64,000 nucleotides of DNA from Lactococcus formosensis (lineage in GTDB: Bacteria; Bacillota; Bacilli; Lactobacillales; Streptococcaceae), in NCBI RefSeq assembly GCF_018403745.1, contig NZ_BOVP01000002.1, positions 124,001 through 188,000 on the forward strand, given 5' to 3'. Made by a program: the position numbers and the translations under genes. The notes beneath the pieces are model-generated. The model worked only from the letters and a program-made list of their open reading frames with translations, had not been told where the DNA came from and made no database searches. Positions 44,665 through 53,277 of this stretch are shown in pieces. Every line of letters begins with the position of its first letter. Position 1 is the stretch's first letter.

Positions 44665-46458
44665 TTACTTATTCTTAAATCCCTTCAAGGCTCTTAAAGC
44701 ATAAAGAATCGAAACAACATCGATAACCTCTTGGAAAAGAGCACCGATAATTGCCGGAATAAGCCCTGTAGCAGCAATTAACATCAAGATAACACAAATG
44801 ATAATTCCAATCAAAACCGACTGTTTCGCAATGGTTAATGTATCACGACTAATATGAACTGCTTTTGTCACAGAGGACAAATCATTTTTCAAGAGTACAA
44901 TATCAGCCGCTTCACTAGCAACGGTATTGTTTCCTGTTCCAATAGAAATCCCAACATCCGCAAGCGTTAAAGCTGGGGCATCATTGACACCGTCACCAAC
45001 CATAATCGTTGGATGAATAGTTGAAGCTTGTATTTTGGCAAGCTTTTCTTCTGGTAACATACTACTGTAAACCTCGGTAATCCCTACTTGTGCTGCAATT
45101 TTATCGGCAACACGAGCATTATCTCCCGTCAGCATCGTAATACTCTTAAAACCTGCTTGACGTAAATCTTTAATCACAGCAGGAGCATTGGCACGTAAAG
45201 TATCTGAGAAGGTTACTGCACCGATATATTGGCCATCACGTGACACATAAAAAGCTGTTTCAAAATCTAAACCCTCTGGTGCGCCCACAAAACTTGCACG
45301 CCCAATTTTAATCAATTGACCATTGATTTGCCCTGTCACACCTAACCCTGCAACCTCACTCAGGCTTTCTAATGCAAGACTTTGGACATTATGTGACTCT
45401 GCATAGCTTGAAACAGCCTTGGCCAAGATGTGAGTGGAAGATTTTTCGATGGTGTAAACAATATTGAGTAACTCTTCTTGCGATATTCCTTCTGCTGGAA
45501 CAATGGCATCTACTTCGATTTTACCATCGGTAATTGTTCCCGTTTTATCAAAGAAAATTGCCTTGGCTGTTGCAAGTTTTTCAATGATGGTTCCATTTTT
45601 AATTAAAAAACCATTTTTTGAGGAACGACTCATTCCTGAGACAAAAGCAATGGGCGCAGCCAAAATCAAAGGACAAGGACTTGCGACCACCAATACTTCT
45701 GCAATACGGACAGGGTCACCAGAGATAAAGTAAGCCACAGCTGCAATGATGTAGGCCATAATTGTAAATGGCACAGCGTAACGATCTGCTAAACGTACAA
45801 AATTTGCCGGCGTTGCTTCTGCTTCACGAACAAGAGCAACGATTTTTTGAAATTGGGATTCACTTGCTGCAACACTTGTGCGGATTTCGATACTGGAGCT
45901 GCCATTAATTGCACCTGAAAGAATTTCATCCCCCTGTTGTAACTCATTCGGTTTAGTTTCACCCGTGACAGAGGATTCATCCAGAATAGCTGCTTCTGAA
46001 AGGAGAACCCCATCGATAGGTACAACTTCCATAGGCTTAATCAAGAGATGTGCCCCTATCTCAACATCATCTAAATCCATGTCGACGACTTTGCCGTCTT
46101 GCATGACATGGGCAATATCTGGTGTTTTCTGCAACAGGGCAGACAATTCACGATTGGCCCGTCCCGCTGCGTAATCCTCAAGCGTTTCACCTCCAACCAA
46201 CATTAAGATAATGATTAATGAGGCCCAATATTCTCCTACCAGTAGTGTCGCAATGATCGCAGTAATTGCGAGTAAGTCAACACCATAATTTCCTTTACGT
46301 AGTGTTTTAACCATCTCAATAAACATGGACAGTGCTAAAATACCACCTGCAACAGTGATGATAAAACGTGCTACCAAAGGTGCATTAAAAGCAAACTGAG
46401 CCAAAAGAGACGCAGCTGCTATGAAAAATACTAAAACAAGTTTTTGCCAGTTTTTCAT
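44665..46458 (-). CDS. Heavy-metal P1B-type ATPase with SPCP motif
   Basis: A 597-residue P-type ATPase with about eight membrane helices. Features in order: LDESSVTGETKP actuator TGE, membrane metal motif SPCPL, FFDKTGTITDG phosphorylation Asp, and MVGDGVNDAPAL hinge. There is no N-terminal metal-binding (HMA) domain. The motif is SPC, not the CPC of CadA/CopA, but the final helix reads GALFQEVIDVVSIL without the HEGG motif of typical SPC-type pumps. The exported metal (Zn, Co, Fe, Cd) cannot be told. ATG 46458 follows AAGGAG. Confidence 0.85.
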   Translation of the reverse strand: MKNWQKLVLVFFIAAASLLAQFAFNAPLVARFIITVAGGILALSMFIEMVKTLRKGNYGVDLLAITAIIATLLVGEYWASLIIILMLVGGETLEDYAAGRANRELSALLQKTPDIAHVMQDGKVVDMDLDDVEIGAHLLIKPMEVVPIDGVLLSEAAILDESSVTGETKPNELQQGDEILSGAINGSSSIEIRTSVAASESQFQKIVALVREAEATPANFVRLADRYAVPFTIMAYIIAAVAYFISGDPVRIAEVLVVASPCPLILAAPIAFVSGMSRSSKNGFLIKNGTIIEKLATAKAIFFDKTGTITDGKIEVDAIVPAEGISQEELLNIVYTIEKSSTHILAKAVSSYAESHNVQSLALESLSEVAGLGVTGQINGQLIKIGRASFVGAPEGLDFETAFYVSRDGQYIGAVTFSDTLRANAPAVIKDLRQAGFKSITMLTGDNARVADKIAAQVGITEVYSSMLPEEKLAKIQASTIHPTIMVGDGVNDAPALTLADVGISIGTGNNTVASEAADIVLLKNDLSSVTKAVHISRDTLTIAKQSVLIGIIICVILMLIAATGLIPAIIGALFQEVIDVVSILYALRALKGFKNK

Positions 46459-46746
46459 GTTTTCTCCTTATAAAATAAAATTCCTGAAACTTTGCCCTGT
46501 TTGACTCAAAATAGTTTTCATCGAACACTGATTTGCCCGGGATAGAAAAATAATCCTTGTCGCACTTTGATTCCGAAGAACTGAGCTTTTATTTTATAAG
46601 TTACAACATTCTTAACTATATATTAGCAAAAAACAGGGAATATTCCCAACCAGACAACTGTCAAAAGTCTTTGTCACTTTATCTCTAGAACTTTTTCAAC
46701 CAATAGTCACCTTAAAAAAACGTCAAGTAAAAATACTTTACAAAGC
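46459..46746. other. Gap between the metal ATPase and rpmF promoter
   Basis: About 290 bases without a convincing gene. It contains a perfect 12-base palindrome GGGAATATTCCC (46636-46647) and GACAACTGTC (46652-46661), loosely like a metal-regulator operator. A 17-codon ORF just before the ATPase on the minus strand lacks a ribosome-binding site. I could not place an ATPase promoter with confidence. Confidence 0.4.
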
Positions 46747-46775
46747 TTGCTTTTTGAAAAAGATTAGTGTATTAT
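46747..46775 (+). promoter_or_regulatory. rpmF-rpmG promoter
   Basis: TTGCTT (46747-46752), 17-base spacer, TATTAT (46770-46775). The transcript should start near 46782 and carries a hairpin at 46785-46807 (CGTTTTTGG / CCAAAACG, one bulge) at its very 5' end. Confidence 0.75.
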
Positions 46776-46832
46776 AGTAAAGTACGTTTTTGGGCTTATC
46801 CAAAACGAAAAAATCTACGGAGGAATCAAACC

Positions 46833-47006
46833 ATGGCAGTACCTGCACGTCACACTTCTAAATCTAAGAAAAACAAACGTCGTACACACTACAAAATGAC
46901 AGCTCCAACTGTTACTTTTGACGAAACTACTGGTGACTACCGTCACTCACACCGTGTTTCACTTAAAGGCTACTACAAAGGCCGCCAAGTAAAAGACGCT
47001 AAATAA
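46833..47006 (+). CDS. rpmF: Ribosomal protein L32, zinc-free form
   Basis: A 57-residue basic ribosomal protein beginning [21 protein letters not shown]. It lacks all Cys residues of the zinc-ribbon form, so it does not need zinc. Start ATG 46833 follows CGGAGG; longer readings run through the promoter leader. It is followed by rpmG 30 bases later. Confidence 0.96.
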   Translation: MAVPARHTSKSKKNKRRTHYKMTAPTVTFDETTGDYRHSHRVSLKGYYKGRQVKDAK

Positions 47007-47036
47007 AAACAGTAAAAAAGTCAGAAAGGAACAGTT

Positions 47037-47186
47037 ATGCGCGTAAATATTACACTTGAACACAAAGAATCTGGTGAACGTCTTTACCTTACTCAAAAGA
47101 ACAAACGTAACAACCCAGACCGTTTGGAATTGAAAAAATACTCTCCAAAACTTCGTAAACACGTTATTTTTAAAGAAGTTAAATAA
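47037..47186 (+). CDS. rpmG: Ribosomal protein L33, zinc-free form
   Basis: A 49-residue protein beginning [19 protein letters not shown], with [19 protein letters not shown] and KHVIFKEVK at the end. The two CxxC pairs of zinc-binding L33 are absent, marking the C-minus paralogue. Together with zinc-free L32 the locus is zinc-independent. AGAAAGGAAC is the ribosome-binding site. A terminator follows. Confidence 0.96.
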   Translation: MRVNITLEHKESGERLYLTQKNKRNNPDRLELKKYSPKLRKHVIFKEVK

Positions 47187-47190
47187 TATT

Positions 47191-47213
47191 AAACCGCTGT
47201 GGCGGTTTTTTTG
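47191..47213 (+). terminator. rpmF-rpmG terminator
   Basis: AAACCGC-TGTG-GCGGTTT followed by TTTTG. Confidence 0.85.
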
Positions 47214-47271
47214 TTTACTCAGAACTCCCCTGAAAACTAATCAAAAACTTTTATTTGCCGAGCTTCTCAAA

Positions 47272-47304
47272 TAAAAAAACTTTCCAACACTAAGCAGGAA
47301 AGCT
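47272..47304 (-). terminator. MFS transporter terminator
   Basis: Minus-strand AGCTTTCC-(11)-GGAAAGTT followed by TTTTT. Confidence 0.7.
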
Positions 47305-47319
47305 TATTTCTATTTATTA

Positions 47320-48540
47320 TCAAAGTGACCAGTACACATTCGCACGTAAATTCTTCACCGTCAGCATAGCCAAGAAACTTAAAATATAGAGTACAGAGAT
47401 GAAGAGCATAACAGTCATGATAGAGTAATGTGCCAAGATAAAGCCAATAACTATTGAAGAGAAACCTCCAATACAACGCCCTGTGTTCATAATCACATTA
47501 TTTGCTGTCGCACGTACTTCTGGTGGGTATAAACGAGAAACTACAGCCCCATATCCTGTAAACATACCATTTGAAAAGTAACCAACGACGGCACCAACTA
47601 AAGTCAGTGATGCAAGTGTTGTCGGAATAGTCAAGACATAAACAGCCAAGGACGAGGCAATAAGGAAGAGGCCGAAAGCTACTTTTGGACCAAGTTTATC
47701 CAAAATTTGCCCAAAAGTCAGCATACCTAAAGACATACCGATAATGGTCGCAATCATCCAAGATGATGAACCAGCGACTGTTAAGTTCAGTTTTTTCTGC
47801 ATAATTGTTGGGAGCCAATTCATCAGACCAAAGTAACCAGCGATTTGAACGATCGCCATCCACATAAGAACAAGTGTTTGATGTGTCAACTGACGCGTTT
47901 TAAACAAGTCAGAAATTTTTCCTTTGTTTTGGGTTTTTATAGCTTTGAAAGAATCACTTTCCTTCAGATGTTTTTGAATAAAGACTGTCAAAACTACTGG
48001 CACAAGTCCAAACAAGAACAAGAAACGCCAGCCATAAGTAGGTAAGATACTCATTGACAAAATTGCTGCACACATGGCACCAACTTGTCCCGCAACGGCA
48101 ACAATCGAAGAAGTTCGCCCCAGTTTTTTCTTACTGAAATTCTCAGCCAGAATGGTCATTCCGACCCCATATTCGCCACCGCCACCAATTCCGGCGATAA
48201 AACGTAAGATATAAAGCGAGGTAACACTGTGCGAGAAATAAATCGCGCCCGTTGCCAGCCCAAAAATGAGGATCGAAAGGGACAACATTTTTACACGTCC
48301 GAATTTATCGGCCAGAATCCCAAAAAGAATTCCGCCCAGCAGCATCCCCAAATTAGTTACGGTAGAAATTGCACCCGCTTCTGTCGTTGTTAGGCCAAAT
48401 TCGCCAATAATTGACGAGAGTGCGAATGAAAGAAACATGATATCCATGTTTTCTAAACCAAATCCAGCAGAAACCAGGGTTCCTACTTTGACTTGATAGG
48501 CGCTCACAGCCTTGGGTTGTGCCGATGTGTGTGTTCTCAT
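47320..48540 (-). CDS. MFS transporter (organic-acid/sugar-type)
   Basis: A 406-residue permease with 12 predicted helices. The loop 2-3 motif is GILADKFGRVKML (GxxxDRxGR type) and the helix-4 region is LRFIAGIGGGGEYGVGMTIL, typical of the aromatic-acid/sialic-acid/metabolite:H+ symporters. The second-half repeat GQILDKLGPKVAF is also visible. Substrate unknown. I start at ATG 48540 beside GGAGG; the reading from 48555 lies in the Shine-Dalgarno itself. Monocistronic. Confidence 0.85.
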   Translation of the reverse strand: MRTHTSAQPKAVSAYQVKVGTLVSAGFGLENMDIMFLSFALSSIIGEFGLTTTEAGAISTVTNLGMLLGGILFGILADKFGRVKMLSLSILIFGLATGAIYFSHSVTSLYILRFIAGIGGGGEYGVGMTILAENFSKKKLGRTSSIVAVAGQVGAMCAAILSMSILPTYGWRFLFLFGLVPVVLTVFIQKHLKESDSFKAIKTQNKGKISDLFKTRQLTHQTLVLMWMAIVQIAGYFGLMNWLPTIMQKKLNLTVAGSSSWMIATIIGMSLGMLTFGQILDKLGPKVAFGLFLIASSLAVYVLTIPTTLASLTLVGAVVGYFSNGMFTGYGAVVSRLYPPEVRATANNVIMNTGRCIGGFSSIVIGFILAHYSIMTVMLFISVLYILSFLAMLTVKNLRANVYWSL

Positions 48541-48759
48541 ATTCAATTCCTCCAAATGCCAGATCTCTGTCTAGCTTTATTTGCTTTAGACAGTTTATCA
48601 CTTTAAAAATTGTGATTCAAGGCTCAGCCAACCTTACACGAAACTAAATTGAAAAATGTTCGGCTTTTCCTATAATTTATCTAAATTATAAGAAAAATAA
48701 AGAACCCTCCTTTTATTGTCCACCAATAAGACACTTATCCGAAGTTGGGAAATTTTTTT

Positions 48760-48768
48760 TGCTAGAAT
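48760..48768 (+). promoter_or_regulatory. Extended -10 giving a predicted leaderless hydrolase mRNA
   Basis: TGCTAGAAT, then ATAAAT, then ATG at 48775. A T-run precedes it; there is no Shine-Dalgarno. Confidence 0.55.
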
Positions 48769-48774
48769 ATAAAT

Positions 48775-49668
48775 ATGTGTACAAGTATAAAAATGCATGC
48801 TGCTGATAAAAGCATCATCTTCGCAAGAACAATGGATTGGCATAGCTTTATCCCTGAAGCTCTTGTTCTACCGCAAAATTACCAATGGAAAAGTGCTTAT
48901 AATAACAGGATCATCTCCAATGCTTATACTATATTAGGAGTCGGTCGAAATATTCCTGATTTGCATGCGGATATCTCAGATGGCGTTAATAATTTTGGAC
49001 TGTCCGTCCAAAAGCTGACTTTTTCTAACCACTCGGAGTATGCTGAACATGCTCATGAGGATAAATTACAGCTCGCGCCTTTTGAATTTGTCACTTGGGC
49101 TTTAGGAAACTGTCGTTCAGTAGCTGATTTGATAAACCAACTTGAAAACGTCCAACTCATGAGCGACACCTTTTCGCATTATAAATTTGGCCGGAGTGAT
49201 TTGCACTTCTCCGCTGTCGATCCAACAGGTCGTATGATTAATATTGAACCACGCAATGGCAGTTTTGAGATTATCGAAAATACAATCGGCGTAGTCACAA
49301 ACGCCCCTAAGTTTGAACGTGAAATCGTCAAGTTACAAGATTATATGGAGCTAACTTCGAAACCTCTCGCGCCTAATCGCATTTCAACTGGGGACTTCAG
49401 TGGCAAGCCTGTCTTTCCCGGAGGTTTTACCCCAACCTCGCGCTTCATCCGTGCCACTATTCTTAAAGAACGTGCGATTCTTCCTGCTGATGAACAGCAG
49501 AATATCAGTGAAGTCTGGCACATTTTAAATGCTGTCACTGTCCCTAAGTCTGATGGACGTTCAGATACTTATACTGTTTATCGCAGTGCGGTAGATTTAA
49601 ATAGCCGTACCTTATATTTTCAGACTTATGATTCTCTTTCTATCATAAGTTATCCATTTCCTGATTAA
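48775..49668 (+). CDS. Choloylglycine-hydrolase/penicillin-V-acylase family linear amide hydrolase
   Basis: A 297-residue N-terminal-nucleophile hydrolase. It begins MCTSI, so Cys2 becomes the catalytic N-terminus after Met removal, followed by FARTMDW, the conserved Arg-Thr-Met-Asp. TNAPKFEREI carries the conserved Asn, and DLNSRTLYFQTYDS is typical of the end. The family includes bile salt hydrolases and penicillin V acylases; which substrate applies here is not evident. No signal peptide. An extended -10 ends six bases before ATG 48775 and no Shine-Dalgarno exists, predicting a leaderless mRNA. Confidence 0.87.
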   Translation: MCTSIKMHAADKSIIFARTMDWHSFIPEALVLPQNYQWKSAYNNRIISNAYTILGVGRNIPDLHADISDGVNNFGLSVQKLTFSNHSEYAEHAHEDKLQLAPFEFVTWALGNCRSVADLINQLENVQLMSDTFSHYKFGRSDLHFSAVDPTGRMINIEPRNGSFEIIENTIGVVTNAPKFEREIVKLQDYMELTSKPLAPNRISTGDFSGKPVFPGGFTPTSRFIRATILKERAILPADEQQNISEVWHILNAVTVPKSDGRSDTYTVYRSAVDLNSRTLYFQTYDSLSIISYPFPD

Positions 49669-49670
49669 TT

Positions 49671-49693
49671 AAAACCGCCTCAAGCGGTTTTTT
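49671..49693 (+). terminator. Terminator after the amide hydrolase
   Basis: AAAACCGC-CTCAA-GCGGTTTT followed by TT. Confidence 0.85.
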
Positions 49694-49767
49694 CTCTTTT
49701 TCTTCTATATATTAGTAGCACATTCTATGAAATCCCTTTCTTTAAAAAAATCAAAATTTGAACGCAA

Positions 49768-49855
49768 AATTATAGACGCTCCGTCCATTTTGTGCTATAA
49801 TTGCATATCGTAAACTCAATAAGGGTTGTAATGAGAATCTTTGCTAATTATAGAC
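49768..49855 (+). promoter_or_regulatory. Promoter and repeated candidate operator of the TetR-YhgE unit
   Basis: Extended -10 TGCTATAAT (49793-49801) with TAGACG 17 bases upstream as a partial -35. The ten-base sequence AATTATAGAC occurs twice, at 49768-49777 and 49846-49855, on either side of the start point, a layout expected for a TetR-type repressor acting on its own gene. Confidence 0.5.
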
Positions 49856-49893
49856 ACGTTGTTCTTTTATATTTTAGTAATAGAGGAGGATTT

Positions 49894-50424
49894 ATGGAAA
49901 ATAGAAAAGAACGTACGAAATCAAAACTTCGCGACGCAATAACACAACTTTTACAGGAAAAATCGTTCGACCATATCACAACAACTGAGCTTGTGAAGGT
50001 TGCTAAAATCAGCCGAAGCGGCTTTTATACGCATTACCAAGACAAGTATGATATGATTGACCAATACCAAAAAACCTTGTTTAATACGATCGAGTATGTC
50101 TTTGAAAAAAATAATGGCGATCTTCATAAAACCATGTTAGAAACTTATGAGTTCCTTGATAACAATGAGATTTATGCTGCTTTATTTTCAGAAAATGGCA
50201 GTAAAGAAATCCATCAGTTCATGCAGGCTCAACTGAAAAATATTTTGGCACGTTCAATCCTGCCACAAAACCCTAAGCGTGAAAAACTGGACAAGTTGGA
50301 AAGTATCTACACCACAACTTATTATGCCAATGCCATTTTCGGTTTAACTCAAGCTTGGATTCGGCGCAAACGGAAAGAAACACCAGAACAGATTTCTGAA
50401 TTGTTGATGGCTCTGATTAGCTGA
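49894..50424 (+). CDS. TetR/AcrR-family transcriptional regulator
   Basis: A 176-residue regulator. The N-terminal helix-turn-helix is ITTTELVKVAKISRSGFYTHYQDKYDMID, with the hallmark FYxHYxxKYDM; the C-terminal ligand-binding part is short and helical (TetR_C of the YxxA type). I start at ATG 49894 beside AGAGGAGG. It is 45 bases upstream of the yhgE-like gene and most likely controls it and itself. Confidence 0.88.
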   Translation: MENRKERTKSKLRDAITQLLQEKSFDHITTTELVKVAKISRSGFYTHYQDKYDMIDQYQKTLFNTIEYVFEKNNGDLHKTMLETYEFLDNNEIYAALFSENGSKEIHQFMQAQLKNILARSILPQNPKREKLDKLESIYTTTYYANAIFGLTQAWIRRKRKETPEQISELLMALIS

Positions 50425-50469
50425 TAACAAAATAAAAACTGCCTTAGAATTATTAAAAGAGGAGAATAT

Positions 50470-53175
50470 GTGAAACATATAAAAAATACTGGGAAACTAT
50501 TTATTCTGGATTGGAAACGTATCTTTAAAAATCCAATAGCAATCTTTTTAGTGGTTGCTTTGATGTTTATTCCATCCTTATATGCTTGGTTTAATATTAA
50601 AGCCCTTTGGGATCCTTATGCAAACACTTCACAGCTCCCAATAGCGGTTTATAGTGATGACCGAACAGAGAAATTTCAAGACAAATCGATTAATATCGGT
50701 GACGAGGTCTTGAAAAACCTCAAAGAAAACAAACAACTCGGCTGGAAGTTCGTTGACTCTAAACAAGAGTTGGATAAGGGTGTCAAGTCTGGTAAATACT
50801 ACGCAGGTATCTATCTGCCAGCGGATTTCTCTAAAAATTTGCTTAGCTTCACCACTGGGGATATCCAGAAGCCTAAAATCGTTTATTCCATCAATGAAAA
50901 AATAAATGCTATTGCCCCAAAAATTACTTCGAAAGGTGCGTCTTCATTACAAAGTCAAATTTCCGAAGAATTTATTAAAACGGCAAGTAGCACACTGCTT
51001 AAAACCTTTAATGATATCGGATATGACATTGATAAAAACATGGTCAGCATCCAGAAAATTAAAAACACTATCTTATCTACTAACGATAATTTAGATACAA
51101 TTGACCAATATACTCAGCAAGTCGTTGATTTACATGGCAAAATGCCTGATTTGAAAGCGAAGCTCGCTAAGGCAAATGAGTTTATTGACTATTTGCCTGA
51201 GGTTGATGCACTTGGTCAGAAAGTGGTCCAATTGGACGACAGCATGCCAACTGTGAAAAATCAGCTTGCAATTATTATGACCTTGCAAGAAAAAATCCCT
51301 GAAATTCAAAATGCTGGTAAACAGATCGCAATGATTGACAATGACTTTGCCTCTGTTGAACAAACCATGAATGAGGGTATCCAAGAAGCCAAACAAGGCT
51401 TAACCATTATTCAACAAGTCCAAACTGCCTTGCCAGATATTCGCAAACTTGGCAACCAAGCCAATGACCTGGCTTCTACTACTTTGGACGGTGTAACGCA
51501 GCTTCAAAATGCTTTGCCAAGTATTACAAGTAGTGTAGAAGTGACTTTAAAAGCTTTGCAAAATGTAGCTGACAGCACTTCTTCTATTGTTACTACTATA
51601 AGACAAGCTATTGAGGATGGGCAACTCACTGATGATGAAAAGGCCAAAATTGATAGTCTAGTCAAAGCTTATCAAGCAAGCGTTCCCCAACAACAAGAGG
51701 CAATCAAAAATCTCATTGATTTTCTACAAAAGGCCCAAGAGAGTGCTGGTAATAATGAATTTGATACCGCTATTAAAAACTTGAACGATTTAAGTGCGCT
51801 ATTAGGAGATATCAGTACTAGATTAGGTAAGGTTAATGAATTTGTTCAAGCTGGAGATATTTCTTCTATTGAGGCCTACTTAGATCAAATTGATGACCTA
51901 GCAAAAAACATTTCTGGTCTTGTTAGCCAAATAGATGTTCAAGATATAACCGCAAAAGTGCAAAACGTCCTCACCCAACTTATCGATACCATCAAAAATG
52001 CCCAAGGTCTCCTAACAAAAGCCCAAGCTATTGATTTTGAATCCTTGCTCAGCTCAACAAGTAAGACGGTCTCTAATGCGATTATTTTGCTTGAAAAGTA
52101 TCAAAAAGAAATGCCTGCGATTAAGCAAGAAGTTCACGATGCCAACATTATGCTTAACGGCAATATGAACACTATTGTCAACGCTATTAATAAAGGTGCT
52201 TCACTTTATCAAAATGAATTGCCAGTTGTGGAGCAAAAACTTGATAAAGCCGCTGATTTTGTCAAAAATGATTACCCCGGTATTCGTAAAGATTTGACAG
52301 AAACTTTAGGTACAGTCAACCAAAAAATGCCTGACCTTGAAAAAGCCTTGAACCAAGCCAATGACCTCATCGTCAATGACTGGCCAGGAATCAAAACAGG
52401 GATTCGTAAGGCTGCTGATGCTATTCGTAAAGGTGAGAAAGAAGTTGATCTTGGAGAAATTGTAAAACTTCTAAAACTTGATGCGACGAAAGAAAGTGAC
52501 TTCCTAACACAACCTGTTGAGGTCCAAGAAAATGCTATCTATCCAATCGCAAATAACGGTTCAGCAAGTACGCCTTTCTACACTGCACTCTGTTTGTGGG
52601 TCGGCGCTGTCCTCTTCTCTAGTGTCGCTGTCACCGGCTTCCACTTAGAAGGTAAAGACAAACTGCTTTACTCTAAACGTGAACAATTCTCAGCACGTAT
52701 GCTTACTTTCATCGTGATGGGACTCGGACAAGCACTTATCGTTACCCTTGGGAACTATTTCGGCCTTGGAGTAGACGTACGTAATCCTGTTTATAGTGTC
52801 TTATTTGCCTTACTGATTGCTATAACCTTTATGATTATGGTCTATGTCCTAGTAGCATTATTTGGAAATATCGGGAAAGGGATTGCCATTATTATCTTGG
52901 TCCTCTCTATTTCCGGTGGTGGGGGGAACTACCCTATCCAAGTCTCTGGTAAATTCTTCCAAGCCATCAACCCTTACCTACCATTTACCCATGCGGTTAA
53001 CCTCTTACGGGAATCTGCAGGGGGTATCTATTGGCCTAACGCTTGGCTTGCCATCATCATCCTCGTAGCTGTTTCTATCGTCTTTTTAGTTGCTGGGCTT
53101 ATATTTTTCCCACATCTTGAGAAAACATCTAGAAAAATCTCAGAAATGGCACAAAAGAGCCACATTTTCCATTAA
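50470..53175 (+). CDS. YhgE/Pip family membrane protein
   Basis: A 901-residue protein. It has one N-terminal membrane helix (about residues 15-37, with [21 protein letters not shown]), a very long extracytoplasmic region of helical repeats with many Asn/Gln/Ala/Lys (residues ~50-690, with coiled-coil character), and five or six C-terminal helices of ABC-2-like type ([31 protein letters not shown]). The family includes the lactococcal phage infection protein Pip, the c2-type phage receptor. Its normal job is unknown; export or envelope function is likely. Start is GTG 50470 behind GAGGAG. Confidence 0.85.
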   Translation: MKHIKNTGKLFILDWKRIFKNPIAIFLVVALMFIPSLYAWFNIKALWDPYANTSQLPIAVYSDDRTEKFQDKSINIGDEVLKNLKENKQLGWKFVDSKQELDKGVKSGKYYAGIYLPADFSKNLLSFTTGDIQKPKIVYSINEKINAIAPKITSKGASSLQSQISEEFIKTASSTLLKTFNDIGYDIDKNMVSIQKIKNTILSTNDNLDTIDQYTQQVVDLHGKMPDLKAKLAKANEFIDYLPEVDALGQKVVQLDDSMPTVKNQLAIIMTLQEKIPEIQNAGKQIAMIDNDFASVEQTMNEGIQEAKQGLTIIQQVQTALPDIRKLGNQANDLASTTLDGVTQLQNALPSITSSVEVTLKALQNVADSTSSIVTTIRQAIEDGQLTDDEKAKIDSLVKAYQASVPQQQEAIKNLIDFLQKAQESAGNNEFDTAIKNLNDLSALLGDISTRLGKVNEFVQAGDISSIEAYLDQIDDLAKNISGLVSQIDVQDITAKVQNVLTQLIDTIKNAQGLLTKAQAIDFESLLSSTSKTVSNAIILLEKYQKEMPAIKQEVHDANIMLNGNMNTIVNAINKGASLYQNELPVVEQKLDKAADFVKNDYPGIRKDLTETLGTVNQKMPDLEKALNQANDLIVNDWPGIKTGIRKAADAIRKGEKEVDLGEIVKLLKLDATKESDFLTQPVEVQENAIYPIANNGSASTPFYTALCLWVGAVLFSSVAVTGFHLEGKDKLLYSKREQFSARMLTFIVMGLGQALIVTLGNYFGLGVDVRNPVYSVLFALLIAITFMIMVYVLVALFGNIGKGIAIIILVLSISGGGGNYPIQVSGKFFQAINPYLPFTHAVNLLRESAGGIYWPNAWLAIIILVAVSIVFLVAGLIFFPHLEKTSRKISEMAQKSHIFH

Positions 53176-53182
53176 TAAAAGT

Positions 53183-53213
53183 AAAAAAAACTCATATTTT
53201 TTGAGTTTTTTTT
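53183..53213 (+). terminator. TetR-YhgE unit terminator
   Basis: AAAAACTCA-(6)-TGAGTTTTT with flanking A and T runs. Confidence 0.8.
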
Positions 53214-53222
53214 ATATTTTTC

Positions 53223-53253
53223 TTGACCTTGACCTTAGGTCAAGATATATAAT
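53223..53253 (+). promoter_or_regulatory. MerR-type promoter with 19-bp spacer and operator
   Basis: TTGACC (53223-53228), a 19-base spacer, TATAAT (53248-53253). The spacer holds a perfect inverted repeat TTGACCT-T-AGGTCAA (53229-53243). An overlong 19-bp spacer filled by a dyad is the classic target of MerR activators, which twist it into a working promoter. Confidence 0.85.
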
Positions 53254-53277
53254 ATTAGTATCAATGAAAGGAGCGTT

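Noticed and set aside
46459..46520. 17-codon ORF just before the metal ATPase
   Set aside because: No ribosome-binding site before its ATG; its stop merely overlaps the ATPase Shine-Dalgarno.
46652..46661. CopY/CopR-like operator GACAACTGTC
   Set aside because: It only partly fits TACANNTGTA (both outer bases differ) and the pump's motif is not a copper CPC.
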